In this document: positions 24,720-33,509 of the stretch, piece after piece
How positions within the stretch are numbered: the stretch's first letter is position 1
Layout of the letters: each line of letters opens with the position of its first letter
NCBI GenBank assembly: GCA_011389745.1
Contig: JAABTQ010000026.1
Location: 1-44,016, forward strand
Reading direction: 5' to 3'
DNA: 44,016 nt
DNA from: Desulfobacteraceae bacterium
GTDB lineage: Bacteria; Desulfobacterota; Desulfobacteria; Desulfobacterales; SKZT01
Notes under the pieces: model-generated
Database searches by the model: none
Told to the model about the DNA's origin: nothing
The model's input: only the letters and a program-made list of their open reading frames with translations
Program-made: the position numbers and the translations under genes

Positions 24720-25086
24720 AACTCCTTGTTAAAAAGTCATAGGTTCTCAATAATTTATGATCTATATAGACACTTATTTGAATGATTTTTAAGGCGTTGT
24801 CAACTAATACGTTTTAGGCGAGGTAATTCTTATTTCTGACTAGGTCTGACTTTATCCTTTTCGTTCAAAACCCTTTGCGTATAAAATCTGTAAGCTTTTG
24901 TCCTTTCAACCATAAAAAATACTGCACGTCCCTCCTTCAGAATGACAGCAAAGAATGAATCCATAGTCTTGACCCGCATTATAAAAAAGCTTAACATAAT
25001 CCATTTAGGGCAGGAAAAACTCTTGTAAAGCGTTAAACCAGGCCCTTGGTTTTAAATGTCCTGATTCAGATTGATCGGAGATAATC
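24720..25086. other. Non-coding gap with a partial dispersed repeat
   Basis: No convincing gene. CCTCCTTCAGAATGAC at 24931-24946 is one arm of the intergenic repeat found whole at 18511-18749. The rest is AT-rich with no clear promoter or hairpin. Confidence 0.5.
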
Positions 25087-25359
25087 ATGATTGATGTCAA
25101 TGAAGCATCCGGCAAAGCCATCGACCACCTGAAAAAACTTTATCCCGAACAGGATCTGGGAAAGGTTCTGTTTGAAGAAGCCGAACTTACCGATGATGAC
25201 AAATTCTGGATCATCACGCTGAGCTACAAAACCCCGGTGGCAGCCGGTGGTTTGGGGCAATCCATGTTTGTGGGTGACCGGTGTTACAAGGTGTTCAAAC
25301 TGCTGTCGGAAAATGGTGAAATCCGGTCCATCAAAAATCCGGCGCTCAAACAAGCCTGA
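25087..25359 (+). CDS. Conserved hypothetical protein, 90 residues
   Basis: A small soluble acidic protein (IDVNEASGKAIDHLKKLYPE, FWIITLSYKTPV, GDRCYKVFKLLSENGEIRSI). The layout, a helix followed by a beta sheet with a Y-K-V-F-K-L end, resembles a single PepSY-like or similar small beta fold, but the match is weak. A GGAG site stands before the ATG. The glyoxalase II-like gene follows after 29 bases, so they may be cotranscribed. Confidence 0.6.
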   Translation: MIDVNEASGKAIDHLKKLYPEQDLGKVLFEEAELTDDDKFWIITLSYKTPVAAGGLGQSMFVGDRCYKVFKLLSENGEIRSIKNPALKQA

Positions 25360-25388
25360 TCATCAGCAAAAGGATTAAAGATAAATTT

Positions 25389-26084
25389 ATGAAGGTCAAA
25401 CAGTTTCGGTACTCTTTTGATAACCTGGGATACGTGGTTTATACCAAGCATGAGGCCATTGCCATTGATGGAGGTGCCGTGAATGAGATTAAAGCCTTTA
25501 TCGAAGACCATGGTCTGATTTTGGAATTTGCGACCAACACCCATTCTCATGCAGACCACACCAATGGAACATCGGAGTTAATCAAAAAAATGAATACAAC
25601 TTATAAGGATCACAAAACCATAGCAAAAACCGGGAAATTATTTCTGGAAGACCAGGAATTAAAAGTTTTACACACTCCGGGGCATACGTCCGACTCAGTG
25701 AGCTTTTATACCGGGTCTTGCCTGATAGCCGGAGATACTCTTTTTAACGGTACCGTTGGAAATTGCTTTTCCGGTGAACTGGATCGATTCTTAAAGTCCA
25801 TTAAACTTCTTTTATCTTATCCCGACGACACCATCCTGTATGCCGGTCATGATTATGTGAGAGCGTCTATTGCCGTTGCAAAGCAATTTGAGCCTCACAA
25901 TCCGGACCTCGACAGTTATTTGAAAGATTATGATCCTGACCATGTTCGTTCGACCCTGGCTGATGAACGTAAAGTAAATCCTTACCTGAGATTCAACCAG
26001 GATTCGATCATCGCCATTTTAAAAGGAAAAGGCCTGCCTGTAGACACGGAAAACCAGCGATGGTCCTCCGTGATGACCCTTTAG
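25389..26084 (+). CDS. Glyoxalase II-like MBL-fold hydrolase
   Basis: 231 residues. Metal ligands: THSHADHTNG (HxHxDH), HTPGHTSDS, AGDTLFNG and YAGHDYVRAS. The C-terminal VNPYLRFN stretch resembles hydroxyacylglutathione hydrolases. The protein should hydrolyse a thioester or related ester at a dinuclear metal site. Related enzymes include glyoxalase II and persulfide dioxygenases; the enclosing motifs here are closer to glyoxalase II. Substrate unproved. Confidence 0.85.
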   Translation: MKVKQFRYSFDNLGYVVYTKHEAIAIDGGAVNEIKAFIEDHGLILEFATNTHSHADHTNGTSELIKKMNTTYKDHKTIAKTGKLFLEDQELKVLHTPGHTSDSVSFYTGSCLIAGDTLFNGTVGNCFSGELDRFLKSIKLLLSYPDDTILYAGHDYVRASIAVAKQFEPHNPDLDSYLKDYDPDHVRSTLADERKVNPYLRFNQDSIIAILKGKGLPVDTENQRWSSVMTL

Positions 26085-26156
26085 GATGTCATATCACATC
26101 GTTTAAAAAATGTTTTTGGAATACCGATAAATTTGCCGTGGTCCTGACCGTAAGCA

Positions 26157-26185
26157 TTGACAAAAATGCTTCCGCGTTTCATATA
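26157..26185 (+). promoter_or_regulatory. Candidate promoter of the inositol-phosphate synthase operon
   Basis: TTGACA at 26157-26162 and CATATA at 26180-26185, spacing 17, about 75 bases before the ATG at 26260. Confidence 0.5.
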
Positions 26186-26259
26186 GACCTCGATGAAAGA
26201 GTTCGGCAGAGGATAAGCCATAATATAGTTGGATCTTATCAATTAAAGGATTGATCTAA

Positions 26260-27420
26260 ATGAAAAGCATTGAACGCTCTAACAGCCGCCCCCTGATGAT
26301 TCTTATTGCGGGAGCCAAAGGAGCTGTAGCCTCGACTGTGGCGGTTGCGGCATCCGTAATAAATGATTGCCCTGAACTGATAGTACCTTACCTGACCACC
26401 GCAAACAATTTATCCACTCTCGGTACCTCAGGCACCATTTTAACTGCGGGTTGGGATTCCCAAAACAGTACTCTGGTCGATGCGATTTGCCATCACGGAG
26501 TCCTTTCTCCCCAAATTTGGAAGCCTTATGAGGCGCAACTTCTTCAGATACCCATAAGGCCGGCCCCGGATAAATCATCCGGATTAAAAACGCAGGTGGA
26601 GAAAATTTCAAAAGATATTTCTCATTTCAAATCGCTAAATCCTGATGCCTTGCCTGTAATGGTCAACCTTTTGCCGGCCGCTTTAAACACTTTTCTTGAT
26701 GACACCATAGAACTTCCGGACCTTTATGATAACGTAGATACGGAAAAATTTCCCGACCTTGCTTATGTCCTTGCCGCTATCTTTTCAGGCGTGCCTGTTG
26801 TCAATTTTACCCCTAATTCCGTGGAATTTCCGGTGATCTGCCGGGAAGCTGAAAAAAGAGGAGTACCGATTTGCGGACGGGACGGCAAAACTGGTCAAAC
26901 CTATTTGAAAGTCGTTATGGCGTCGGCTCTCAAGGCCAGATCCCTCAAGGTTGATGGATGGTACAGCTTGAATATCCTTGGAAACGATGACGGTAAAAAC
27001 CTCATGAACCCGGGCTGTGCATCAGGAAAATTAGCTAATAAGACAGAACTTCTCGATGATATTCTCGGATATGCCGTAGGTGAAAAATACGGAACTTCCA
27101 CGCACAAAGTCGTCATTGATTATTATCCCCCCCGGGGTGATGCCAAGGAAGCCTGGGATGTGATTGACTTTAACGGTCTGTTTGGTCTTCCCATGAGCAT
27201 CAGAATTAATTTTCTATGCCGGGATTCCATCCTGGCCGCCCCGCTGGCAATTGACCTTGCCCGCTGGATGGCCGCAATTGGGCTGACAGGCCGCAGCGGT
27301 CTTATTCCAGAACTGGGGTTTTATTTTAAAAAGCCCATGGGCATCAATCCACCCCTAACTTTTGAGCAACAGATCAGGGCCCTGCAAAAACTTGAAAATG
27401 AGTGCCGACAGGTTCAATAA
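26260..27420 (+). CDS. Myo-inositol-1-phosphate synthase family protein
   Basis: 386 residues. Family landmarks: an N-terminal Rossmann start (ILIAGAKGAVASTVAVA), VVNFTPNSVEFP, GRDGKTGQTYLKVVMASALK and SLNILGNDDGKNL, then IDYYPPRGDAKEAWDVIDF. The enzyme isomerises glucose 6-phosphate to inositol 1-phosphate using NAD. The glycine-rich loop is AGAKGAVAST, near the family norm. It is followed by a TIM-barrel sugar isomerase, so the product may feed an inositol-type solute or lipid pathway. The exact product is inferred from the family; divergent members may use other substrates. Confidence 0.82.
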   Translation: MKSIERSNSRPLMILIAGAKGAVASTVAVAASVINDCPELIVPYLTTANNLSTLGTSGTILTAGWDSQNSTLVDAICHHGVLSPQIWKPYEAQLLQIPIRPAPDKSSGLKTQVEKISKDISHFKSLNPDALPVMVNLLPAALNTFLDDTIELPDLYDNVDTEKFPDLAYVLAAIFSGVPVVNFTPNSVEFPVICREAEKRGVPICGRDGKTGQTYLKVVMASALKARSLKVDGWYSLNILGNDDGKNLMNPGCASGKLANKTELLDDILGYAVGEKYGTSTHKVVIDYYPPRGDAKEAWDVIDFNGLFGLPMSIRINFLCRDSILAAPLAIDLARWMAAIGLTGRSGLIPELGFYFKKPMGINPPLTFEQQIRALQKLENECRQVQ

Positions 27421-27500
27421 ATCACAGGTCCAGTGGATTAAAAAAACTGCCTCTGATATTATCAGGTTTTTTAAAGCTGAAAAAGAATCAGGAGAAAAAA

Positions 27501-28349
27501 ATGACATTCGGATACAGCACCAACGCTTTTGTCAGGTATTCCCTGGAAGAATCCATTCAAATGATCTCCCGGCTTGGGTTTAAGGGTATAGAAATCATGG
27601 GTGACCAACCGCATCTTTATCCTCCGGATTATAGCCAGGAAAAGCTCGGTCATATCAGAGCACTTTTAAAACAACATCAATTGAAGGTTAACAACATCAA
27701 CAGCTTCACACTTTTTGCCGTTGGTGACACCTACCTTCCCTCCTGGATCGAACCCGAGGCGGAAAGGCGGGAAATTCGGATCCGGCATACCATCCAATCC
27801 CTTCAGGTGGCCAAGACCCTGGATTGCTCCAATATTTCCATTCCGCCCGGAGGCCCGCTCGAAAAAAACATGACCCGAAAAAAGGCTTTCGATCTATTTC
27901 ATATAGGCCTGGAAAAGGTTATGCCTGATGCTGAAAGTCTGGGGATAAAAATTCTGGTGGAACCCGAACCCGATCTTCTAATTGAAAACACTTCGGAATT
28001 TAAAGAGTTTATCATAGACGTCCAATCCCCTTTCATAGGACTCAATTTTGATATCGGTCATTTTTATTGCGCGGGTGAAAATCCGTCGAAATCTTTCGAA
28101 GAACTTTTCGAATACATTGGCCACGTGCATCTGGAAGACATCGCTGCCACACGCAAACACAATCACCTTATTCCGGGTTTAGGCGCAATTGATCTTAATG
28201 AAGTTCTTTGCACCATGGTTAGACTTGGCTATCAGGGAGATACCAGCCTTGAATTGTATCCTTATACGGATATGCCTGAAGAAGCCGGACAAAAAAGCCT
28301 TGAATTTCTGAAACCGATTTTTGAAGAAGTCGGTTATGACATGTACTAG
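27501..28349 (+). CDS. Sugar phosphate isomerase/epimerase (xylose-isomerase-like TIM barrel)
   Basis: 282 residues from ATG 27501, preceded by AGGAG; an extension to 27402 overlaps the upstream gene and is not used. The AP-endonuclease-2/xylose isomerase-like barrel shows ILVEPEPDLL (metal glutamate), GLNFDIGHFYCAG (Asp and His), HVHLEDIAA and SLELYPYTD (late glutamate). Enzymes of this group isomerise or epimerise sugars or inosose. It follows the inositol phosphate synthase after 80 bases. The substrate is not determined. Confidence 0.85.
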   Translation: MTFGYSTNAFVRYSLEESIQMISRLGFKGIEIMGDQPHLYPPDYSQEKLGHIRALLKQHQLKVNNINSFTLFAVGDTYLPSWIEPEAERREIRIRHTIQSLQVAKTLDCSNISIPPGGPLEKNMTRKKAFDLFHIGLEKVMPDAESLGIKILVEPEPDLLIENTSEFKEFIIDVQSPFIGLNFDIGHFYCAGENPSKSFEELFEYIGHVHLEDIAATRKHNHLIPGLGAIDLNEVLCTMVRLGYQGDTSLELYPYTDMPEEAGQKSLEFLKPIFEEVGYDMY

Positions 28350-28352
28350 ACC

Positions 28353-28441
28353 GTCATTCTGAGGAGGCCGTCTTTGCAGTTTGCCCCTTGGCATGGAAAT
28401 CCCGGCCGATGAAGAATCTTTAGTCGGCCGGGATTTTCTTG
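28353..28441. repeat. Dispersed intergenic repeat with terminator-like hairpin
   Basis: Begins with GTCATTCTGAGGAGGCC (28353-28369), the same arm as at 18511 and 18733. It contains a hairpin with 13 perfect pairs, AAATCCCGGCCGA (28397-28409) and TCGGCCGGGATTT (28424-28436), around GAAGAATCTT, which is also the inner motif of the 18594 copy. It lies between the convergent isomerase and GH17-GT2 genes and can act as a terminator for both. Confidence 0.7.
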
Positions 28442-28487
28442 TCCCGTGCTGCATTTGGGAACATGAAGATTGCGTTCAGGCAACCAC

Positions 28488-31142
28488 CTATCTATGGTCT
28501 TTTACAAACACCCTCAAATCGGCCGGAAGTGTAGGATGAGTCTCAAAGGTCTTCCGCCGGGATGCGGGTATTAAATTGATCATGGACATCACCAAGGATG
28601 CAGCATAGGGCAAAGATTGAATAATCAATACATAAGCCCAAAGTACCGAGCCCGGCGTATCCTGTCCCTGAACCAGTATGACACCAATAGCTACAGCCCA
28701 GAGAGTGAAAGCAATGCAGGTTTCCTCAAGCGATGCAGCCATGGCTTTGATCAGCTCAGGGCAGTTTTCACATTTGGGGGTCCTGAAGAAAGGTTTGCCC
28801 GAAGTGAAAAATCCGGATAAAACCGCTTTGGCAATGGTATGGGACAGGGCAAGCCCTGAAAAAGCTGCCACAAATGTTTGAATTCTGGTAGTGCCGATCC
28901 GTGTCCGATAAAGATGAGCCATTTTAGCAACCTTGAAGCAAAAAAGGGCCACGGGCGGAATCATGAAAATAGCCAACGGTGGGTCCACATGCCCGGGATT
29001 GATGATCATCAATAAAGACCACACAATGGCACCAAGGGTATAGAATATATTGATACCGTCGGATATCCATGGAAGCCATCCCGCCAGAAAGTGATATCGC
29101 TGGCCGGCAGTCAGTCGTGAGGCTTTTTTCCCGAACAACATCTTTCCGTGACGTTTAAGAATCTGGATAGCCCCATATGCCCATCGGTAGCGCTGTTTTT
29201 TGTAGTCTGTAAAGGTGTCCGGAATCAGCCCCTTACCATAACTGTCCTTGACATAGACCGCTTCATACCCGTGCTCGAAAATACGAAGCCCCAATTCGGC
29301 ATCCTCAGTAATAGACCATTCTGCCCATCCGCCGACCTCTTCAAGAACCGAAGCCCTGATCATGGTCATGGTTCCATGTTCAATGATGGCGTTACGGTCA
29401 TTTCGGGTGACCATGCCAATATAAAAAAAGCCTTTGTACTCGGCATGACACATGGATTTGAAAGCTTTTTCATTCCCATCTCTATAATCTTGCGGTGCCT
29501 GTACAAATCCGATTTCAGGTTTTGCAAAATATGGAACAAGGTCTTTAAGCCATGAAGGTTTTACCTGGTAATCGCTGTCAATGACGGCAATAATTTCAGA
29601 ATCCTTGGATGTACGGGCTGCGGCAAAGTTCAGAGCCCCGGCTTTGAATCCCGCAAGAGGGTCCACATGGAAAAAACGAAACCGATTCCCAAGCTTTTGG
29701 CAATGGTCTGAAACCGGCTGCCATATGGCCGGGTCTTTGGTGTTGTTGTCGATGACCAGAACCTCGAAATTGGGATAATCGAGCTGAGCAAGACTGTTTA
29801 AGGTTTCTTTAACCATTTCCGGCGGCTCATTGTATGCCGGGACATGGACAGAGACTTTTGGATATCTGACCGGATGATAAGCCGGCGGACAATCGGTCGG
29901 GGTGAAAAGCCTTCGCCGACGCTTGACCCATGAGGTTTCGGCCCATTCATGAGCCTCGGCCAAAAGAACCAGACCGATTCCCAAAAAGCCCATGGCAAGG
30001 ACAATCCCGATCACAATAATCCCAGGCGTCAGGTACTGATTTGTATAATCATACCCTGCCCATACTATACTTACGCTGAATCCATATGCGATGACCGCCA
30101 GAAAACCTTTTCCCCGGCCCAAAAGAGTATGACTGTCAAAGAGAAGGATAAAGAAAACAAATAAAGCCACAACAATAGATCCGCCGGCAAGCCAGCGCCA
30201 CTCAGGTACCTTAACAATAGGCTCCGTAAAGGCGAATTTCGGATTTCTGTAGGCATCAAAAACTCCCCAATACGCACCGACCGATCCTTCTGTCTCTTTT
30301 TTCCATGTTTGATCAAAGGCTTCCATCAGATAATATTCATAATTTTCAGCGGTTGCCCGTTCGAGAAACCGTCGAAGAAAAATGGCTTCGTTTGCTTCGG
30401 ATGCAATGGCGCTTTTTCGTGTCCGGCCATTGCTGGGCCAGCCGACCTCAGCCATCAGTATGGGCATTTTCGGAAAATCAGTCTGAAGCAAATTATAGGT
30501 CATTTCAACGTGATCAACGGCCTCATCAAGGTTGATTCCCTCCCAGTAGGGCAGAAAATGAGCTGCGATAAAGTCCACATGGTTGACCAGTTCGGGGTGC
30601 TCAATCCATATATGCCAGGGCTCGCCGGTACTGACAGGGATGTCCACCTCGGATCTCACACGTTCAAGATAAACCGCTAGTTCATTTACCGTCAGTTCTT
30701 TCCGAAGAATTGCTTCGTTGGCCACAATCACCCGTTTAACGACATCCTTATTGGCATTGGCAACGGAAATAAGTTTTGTCAATTCAATATTGTTTTGAAT
30801 CGGATCGGCTGTGAGCCACGCGCCAAGTGTGACATTCATGTCATATTTTTTTGCCAGTGCGGGAATTTCGCTGAGTGTGCCGCTGACACCATAAGTTCTG
30901 ATGGAATGGACCTGTCCTGACAGAAGTTCGATGTCCTGGTCAATTTCCTCAACAGAAGGATAAAGATTATTCGCCGGATCATTTCCAATGCGCAACGGTG
31001 AAAAAGACATACCTGAAACTGAAGAGGGCCATGCCGGTTCGGTGAAAGGCCGATTCAGTACGGCCCAGAAACTAAAGGTGATGACACCAAGGACCAAACC
31101 AAGTATCAAATTGAGCATTATTTTATCTTTAAAGTGTTTCAC
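28488..31142 (-). CDS. GH17-GT2 beta-glucan synthase (NdvB-like)
   Basis: 884 residues. A membrane helix (10-28) leads to a periplasmic GH17-type barrel (41-305) with the catalytic pair in VANEAI (E143) and MAEVGWPS (E232). Helices at about 318-335, 345-362 and 372-397 follow, then a family 2 glycosyltransferase (428-680) with VPAYNEP, DSD (522-524), TED (612-614) and QRYRW (650-654), and further helices at the C-terminus. GT2 makes and exports the glucan while GH17 remodels it. This matches NdvB of Pseudomonas and Bradyrhizobium, which make cyclic or branched beta-1,3-glucans. A phosphoglycerol-transferase-like gene is divergent upstream, fitting a periplasmic glucan. Confidence 0.88.
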   Translation of the reverse strand: MKHFKDKIMLNLILGLVLGVITFSFWAVLNRPFTEPAWPSSVSGMSFSPLRIGNDPANNLYPSVEEIDQDIELLSGQVHSIRTYGVSGTLSEIPALAKKYDMNVTLGAWLTADPIQNNIELTKLISVANANKDVVKRVIVANEAILRKELTVNELAVYLERVRSEVDIPVSTGEPWHIWIEHPELVNHVDFIAAHFLPYWEGINLDEAVDHVEMTYNLLQTDFPKMPILMAEVGWPSNGRTRKSAIASEANEAIFLRRFLERATAENYEYYLMEAFDQTWKKETEGSVGAYWGVFDAYRNPKFAFTEPIVKVPEWRWLAGGSIVVALFVFFILLFDSHTLLGRGKGFLAVIAYGFSVSIVWAGYDYTNQYLTPGIIVIGIVLAMGFLGIGLVLLAEAHEWAETSWVKRRRRLFTPTDCPPAYHPVRYPKVSVHVPAYNEPPEMVKETLNSLAQLDYPNFEVLVIDNNTKDPAIWQPVSDHCQKLGNRFRFFHVDPLAGFKAGALNFAAARTSKDSEIIAVIDSDYQVKPSWLKDLVPYFAKPEIGFVQAPQDYRDGNEKAFKSMCHAEYKGFFYIGMVTRNDRNAIIEHGTMTMIRASVLEEVGGWAEWSITEDAELGLRIFEHGYEAVYVKDSYGKGLIPDTFTDYKKQRYRWAYGAIQILKRHGKMLFGKKASRLTAGQRYHFLAGWLPWISDGINIFYTLGAIVWSLLMIINPGHVDPPLAIFMIPPVALFCFKVAKMAHLYRTRIGTTRIQTFVAAFSGLALSHTIAKAVLSGFFTSGKPFFRTPKCENCPELIKAMAASLEETCIAFTLWAVAIGVILVQGQDTPGSVLWAYVLIIQSLPYAASLVMSMINLIPASRRKTFETHPTLPADLRVFVKDHR

Positions 31143-31331
31143 AATATCTCCTTATGGTGGAATCCTTTAACCCGCATGATGTATCAACGAATTGGAAGGC
31201 AACGGTTCATGTATCAATTGGATACACTGCGTTTGAAGCGAAAATCGAAGGGCTATGTTGGGAACTGTTTCTCATATCTATAAAGTTAAATGGTACTACA
31301 TATACAATGCTGATAAATTTTGAATCAAACC

Positions 31332-31397
31332 CAAACAATAAGCCAACAAAATGCAAATAATCCGCTAACCGAGTGCAAACAATAGGCCAATGGTCTA
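31332..31397. repeat. Three tandem 22-base direct repeats
   Basis: Units begin CAAACAATAAGCCAAC (31332), CAAATAATCCGCTAAC (31354) and CAAACAATAGGCCAAT (31376), with exactly 22-base periodicity and several matched positions. They may be regulator sites or the terminal repeats of a lost insertion sequence. Confidence 0.6.
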
Positions 31398-31452
31398 ACC
31401 TATTGATTTTATATTTTTATCTAATATTGGGAAAAATAATACAGTTGCCGAA

Positions 31453-31494
31453 GGTTACGAAAATTGCGCACATGGTTACGAAAATTTCCCACCC
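31453..31494. repeat. Two tandem 21-base direct repeats
   Basis: GGTTACGAAAATTGCGCACAT (31453-31473) without its last base, and GGTTACGAAAATTTCCCAC in the next unit (31474-31494), share the first 13 bases. With the 22-base repeats 56 bases before them they fill the gap 31143-31683. Multiple internal repeats of this kind occur at the ends of IS21-family elements; no transposase remains. Confidence 0.55.
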
Positions 31495-31695
31495 TACTTC
31501 TGCAACAGCGTTGAAAATTCCTCGTTCCCTCATTCAAGATAAGAACAAGATAAAGGGGTCTTTTTCCTTGACAAAAGGCAGGTTTTTATCCATTTTAACC
31601 GATTATTTTAATTAATATTTCAAATTGGCTTTATTATTGCTTTCTTAAATTCCTTTAGATTTAACCATTTAACATCATCAAAATTGTTCAAGAAA

Positions 31696-33483
31696 ATGAA
31701 ATCACGTTCTTTCTTTTTTTCATCCGGCCCGCTTCTTTTTGTGTTTTCCCCGATTGCAGCCGTCATTATTCAGGAAATGATCATCCGTCGTAGTTTTTTT
31801 GATATGATCGACTGGATTTTGCTTTACCCAAAACCGTTCGCTATCAATGCATTACTGATCACAATCGTGTTTTCAGCCTTTATTGCCCTGACCGGAAAAA
31901 TAGTTACAGGTATAATTTGCGGCGCTGTTCTTCTGATGATCATGACAATGGTCAATATTGTCAAAATGATGATTCTCCATGTTCCCTTTTTCGGATGGGA
32001 CCTTATATATGGCTGGCATTTAGGGGCACTTGCAGTGGCTTTGATTTCAGGTAAAATTTTGATTCCGGCCGGAATTTTAGGTTTTGCGATCTTTTTATTT
32101 TCTCTCTATCGTTTTAAACACATTGTTGGACCGTTCAGGATTAAAACCCGCTTGTCGTTTCTTGTTGTTACCGTAATGCTGCTTGGCCTTTTTTTCGGCA
32201 ATTCACTCAACCCCATTGCATTGTTCAATATCCGAAATATCAATTGGGATCAGACCGAAAATTATGCCACCAACGGATTTCTGCTGGCCTTTACAATGAA
32301 TATTGCACCGGCGTTGATTAAGGCGCCCCAAGGTTACAATCGGGATATGGTGGCCGGCCTGGTCGACGACTATTCCAATTTGGGAAATGAGCCCTCCGGC
32401 AAAGATGAACCGGTAAGTTTAGTGATTCTGATGAGCGAGGGATTTTCATATCTTTCCGACGCTAAATTTGAAGCCTCGGATGATCCCCTGAAAAACATCA
32501 AGCAACTGTCTGCTAAATTTCCGAGCTTCACACTGGTTTCCCCCACATTTGCGGGTAACACCAGCCTGGTGGAATTTGAAATTTTAACAGGCCTTTCCAA
32601 TGCCTTTCTTCCGGCAGGGGCCATTCCTTTTGATCATTACCTGCGCCGCCCTACCCCCTCACTGGCATCGGTGCTCAAAAATGCGGGTTATCAAACCGTT
32701 GCCGTACATCCTTTTCACGCATGGTTTTGGAGTCGCAACCGGGTTTACCCCAACCTGGGGTTTGAGGAGTTTATTTCCATAGACCAGTTCGAAGAGGCCG
32801 AAATCAGGGGAAAATTCACTTCGGACAAAGCACTGGTGGACAAAATGATTGATGTTATTGAGTCCACAAAAGGACCTTATATGGTTTATGCGGTTTCCAT
32901 GCAGAATCATATGCCATACCTTCCGAATGCATACGGTGCCGACAGTATTTCCGTCACTGCTGATTACCCGGAACGGTTGCGAAAGGAACTGGAAACCTAC
33001 CTGACCGGACTTCGGGATGCGGACAGGGAACTGGCCAGGTTGACACAATACCTGAGCACCCGCAAGGAGCCGGTCATCCTTTTATTTTTCGGTGATCATC
33101 AACCAAGCATAGGACCGGCCTTCTATCACCTTTCAGGCACGCTTAAGCAGGGACTTCAAATGGAAAAGCAGCTCAGTGAAGTACCGGGATTGCTATGGTC
33201 AAACAAAAAAGAATTGCTCAGTAACGCGAATATTCCTGAAGGAATAAGCCCGTCTTATATTCCCGGAATCCTGCTTCGGCAAATGGGCGAGGATCAGCCC
33301 CCGCATATGGCCTTCACAGGACATGGTATTAACAGTTACCCGGTGATTCACCGCAATTTTATCAAAAACGGTGATGATGAGCTGGTCCCGTTTTCTCAAA
33401 TGCGTCAGGAACCTTTTATCCGGGGATTGGAAGTTCTTTCCTATGATGTGCTTTTCGGCAAGCAATTCAGCAGCGGGATGTAA
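31696..33483 (+). CDS. LTA synthase/phosphoglycerol transferase-like membrane sulfatase-fold protein
   Basis: About 595 residues. Five N-terminal helices (to about residue 170) precede an alkaline-phosphatase-fold domain. It has the metal and nucleophile sites LMSEGF (E), FAGNTSLVEFE with the catalytic threonine, and FFGDHQP (D, H). Gram-positive homologues polymerise lipoteichoic acid; Gram-negative relatives (OpgB/MdoB) move phosphoglycerol from phosphatidylglycerol to periplasmic glucans. The beta-glucan synthase gene is divergent upstream, so glucan decoration is plausible. An earlier TTG start at 31684 is open. It is followed by the dikinase-like gene after 26 bases. Confidence 0.82.
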   Translation: MKSRSFFFSSGPLLFVFSPIAAVIIQEMIIRRSFFDMIDWILLYPKPFAINALLITIVFSAFIALTGKIVTGIICGAVLLMIMTMVNIVKMMILHVPFFGWDLIYGWHLGALAVALISGKILIPAGILGFAIFLFSLYRFKHIVGPFRIKTRLSFLVVTVMLLGLFFGNSLNPIALFNIRNINWDQTENYATNGFLLAFTMNIAPALIKAPQGYNRDMVAGLVDDYSNLGNEPSGKDEPVSLVILMSEGFSYLSDAKFEASDDPLKNIKQLSAKFPSFTLVSPTFAGNTSLVEFEILTGLSNAFLPAGAIPFDHYLRRPTPSLASVLKNAGYQTVAVHPFHAWFWSRNRVYPNLGFEEFISIDQFEEAEIRGKFTSDKALVDKMIDVIESTKGPYMVYAVSMQNHMPYLPNAYGADSISVTADYPERLRKELETYLTGLRDADRELARLTQYLSTRKEPVILLFFGDHQPSIGPAFYHLSGTLKQGLQMEKQLSEVPGLLWSNKKELLSNANIPEGISPSYIPGILLRQMGEDQPPHMAFTGHGINSYPVIHRNFIKNGDDELVPFSQMRQEPFIRGLEVLSYDVLFGKQFSSGM

Positions 33484-33509
33484 GATAAAAAATAATAGAG
33501 GTAACAGAT

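Noticed and set aside
26060-26254. Open frame of 64 codons before the inositol-phosphate synthase gene
   Set aside because: Overlaps the end of the MBL gene and contains the likely promoter at 26157-26185; no similarity or ribosome site.
24000-31600. CRISPR array
   Set aside because: The only regularly spaced repeats (31332-31494) are short tandem units without spacers and without cas genes.
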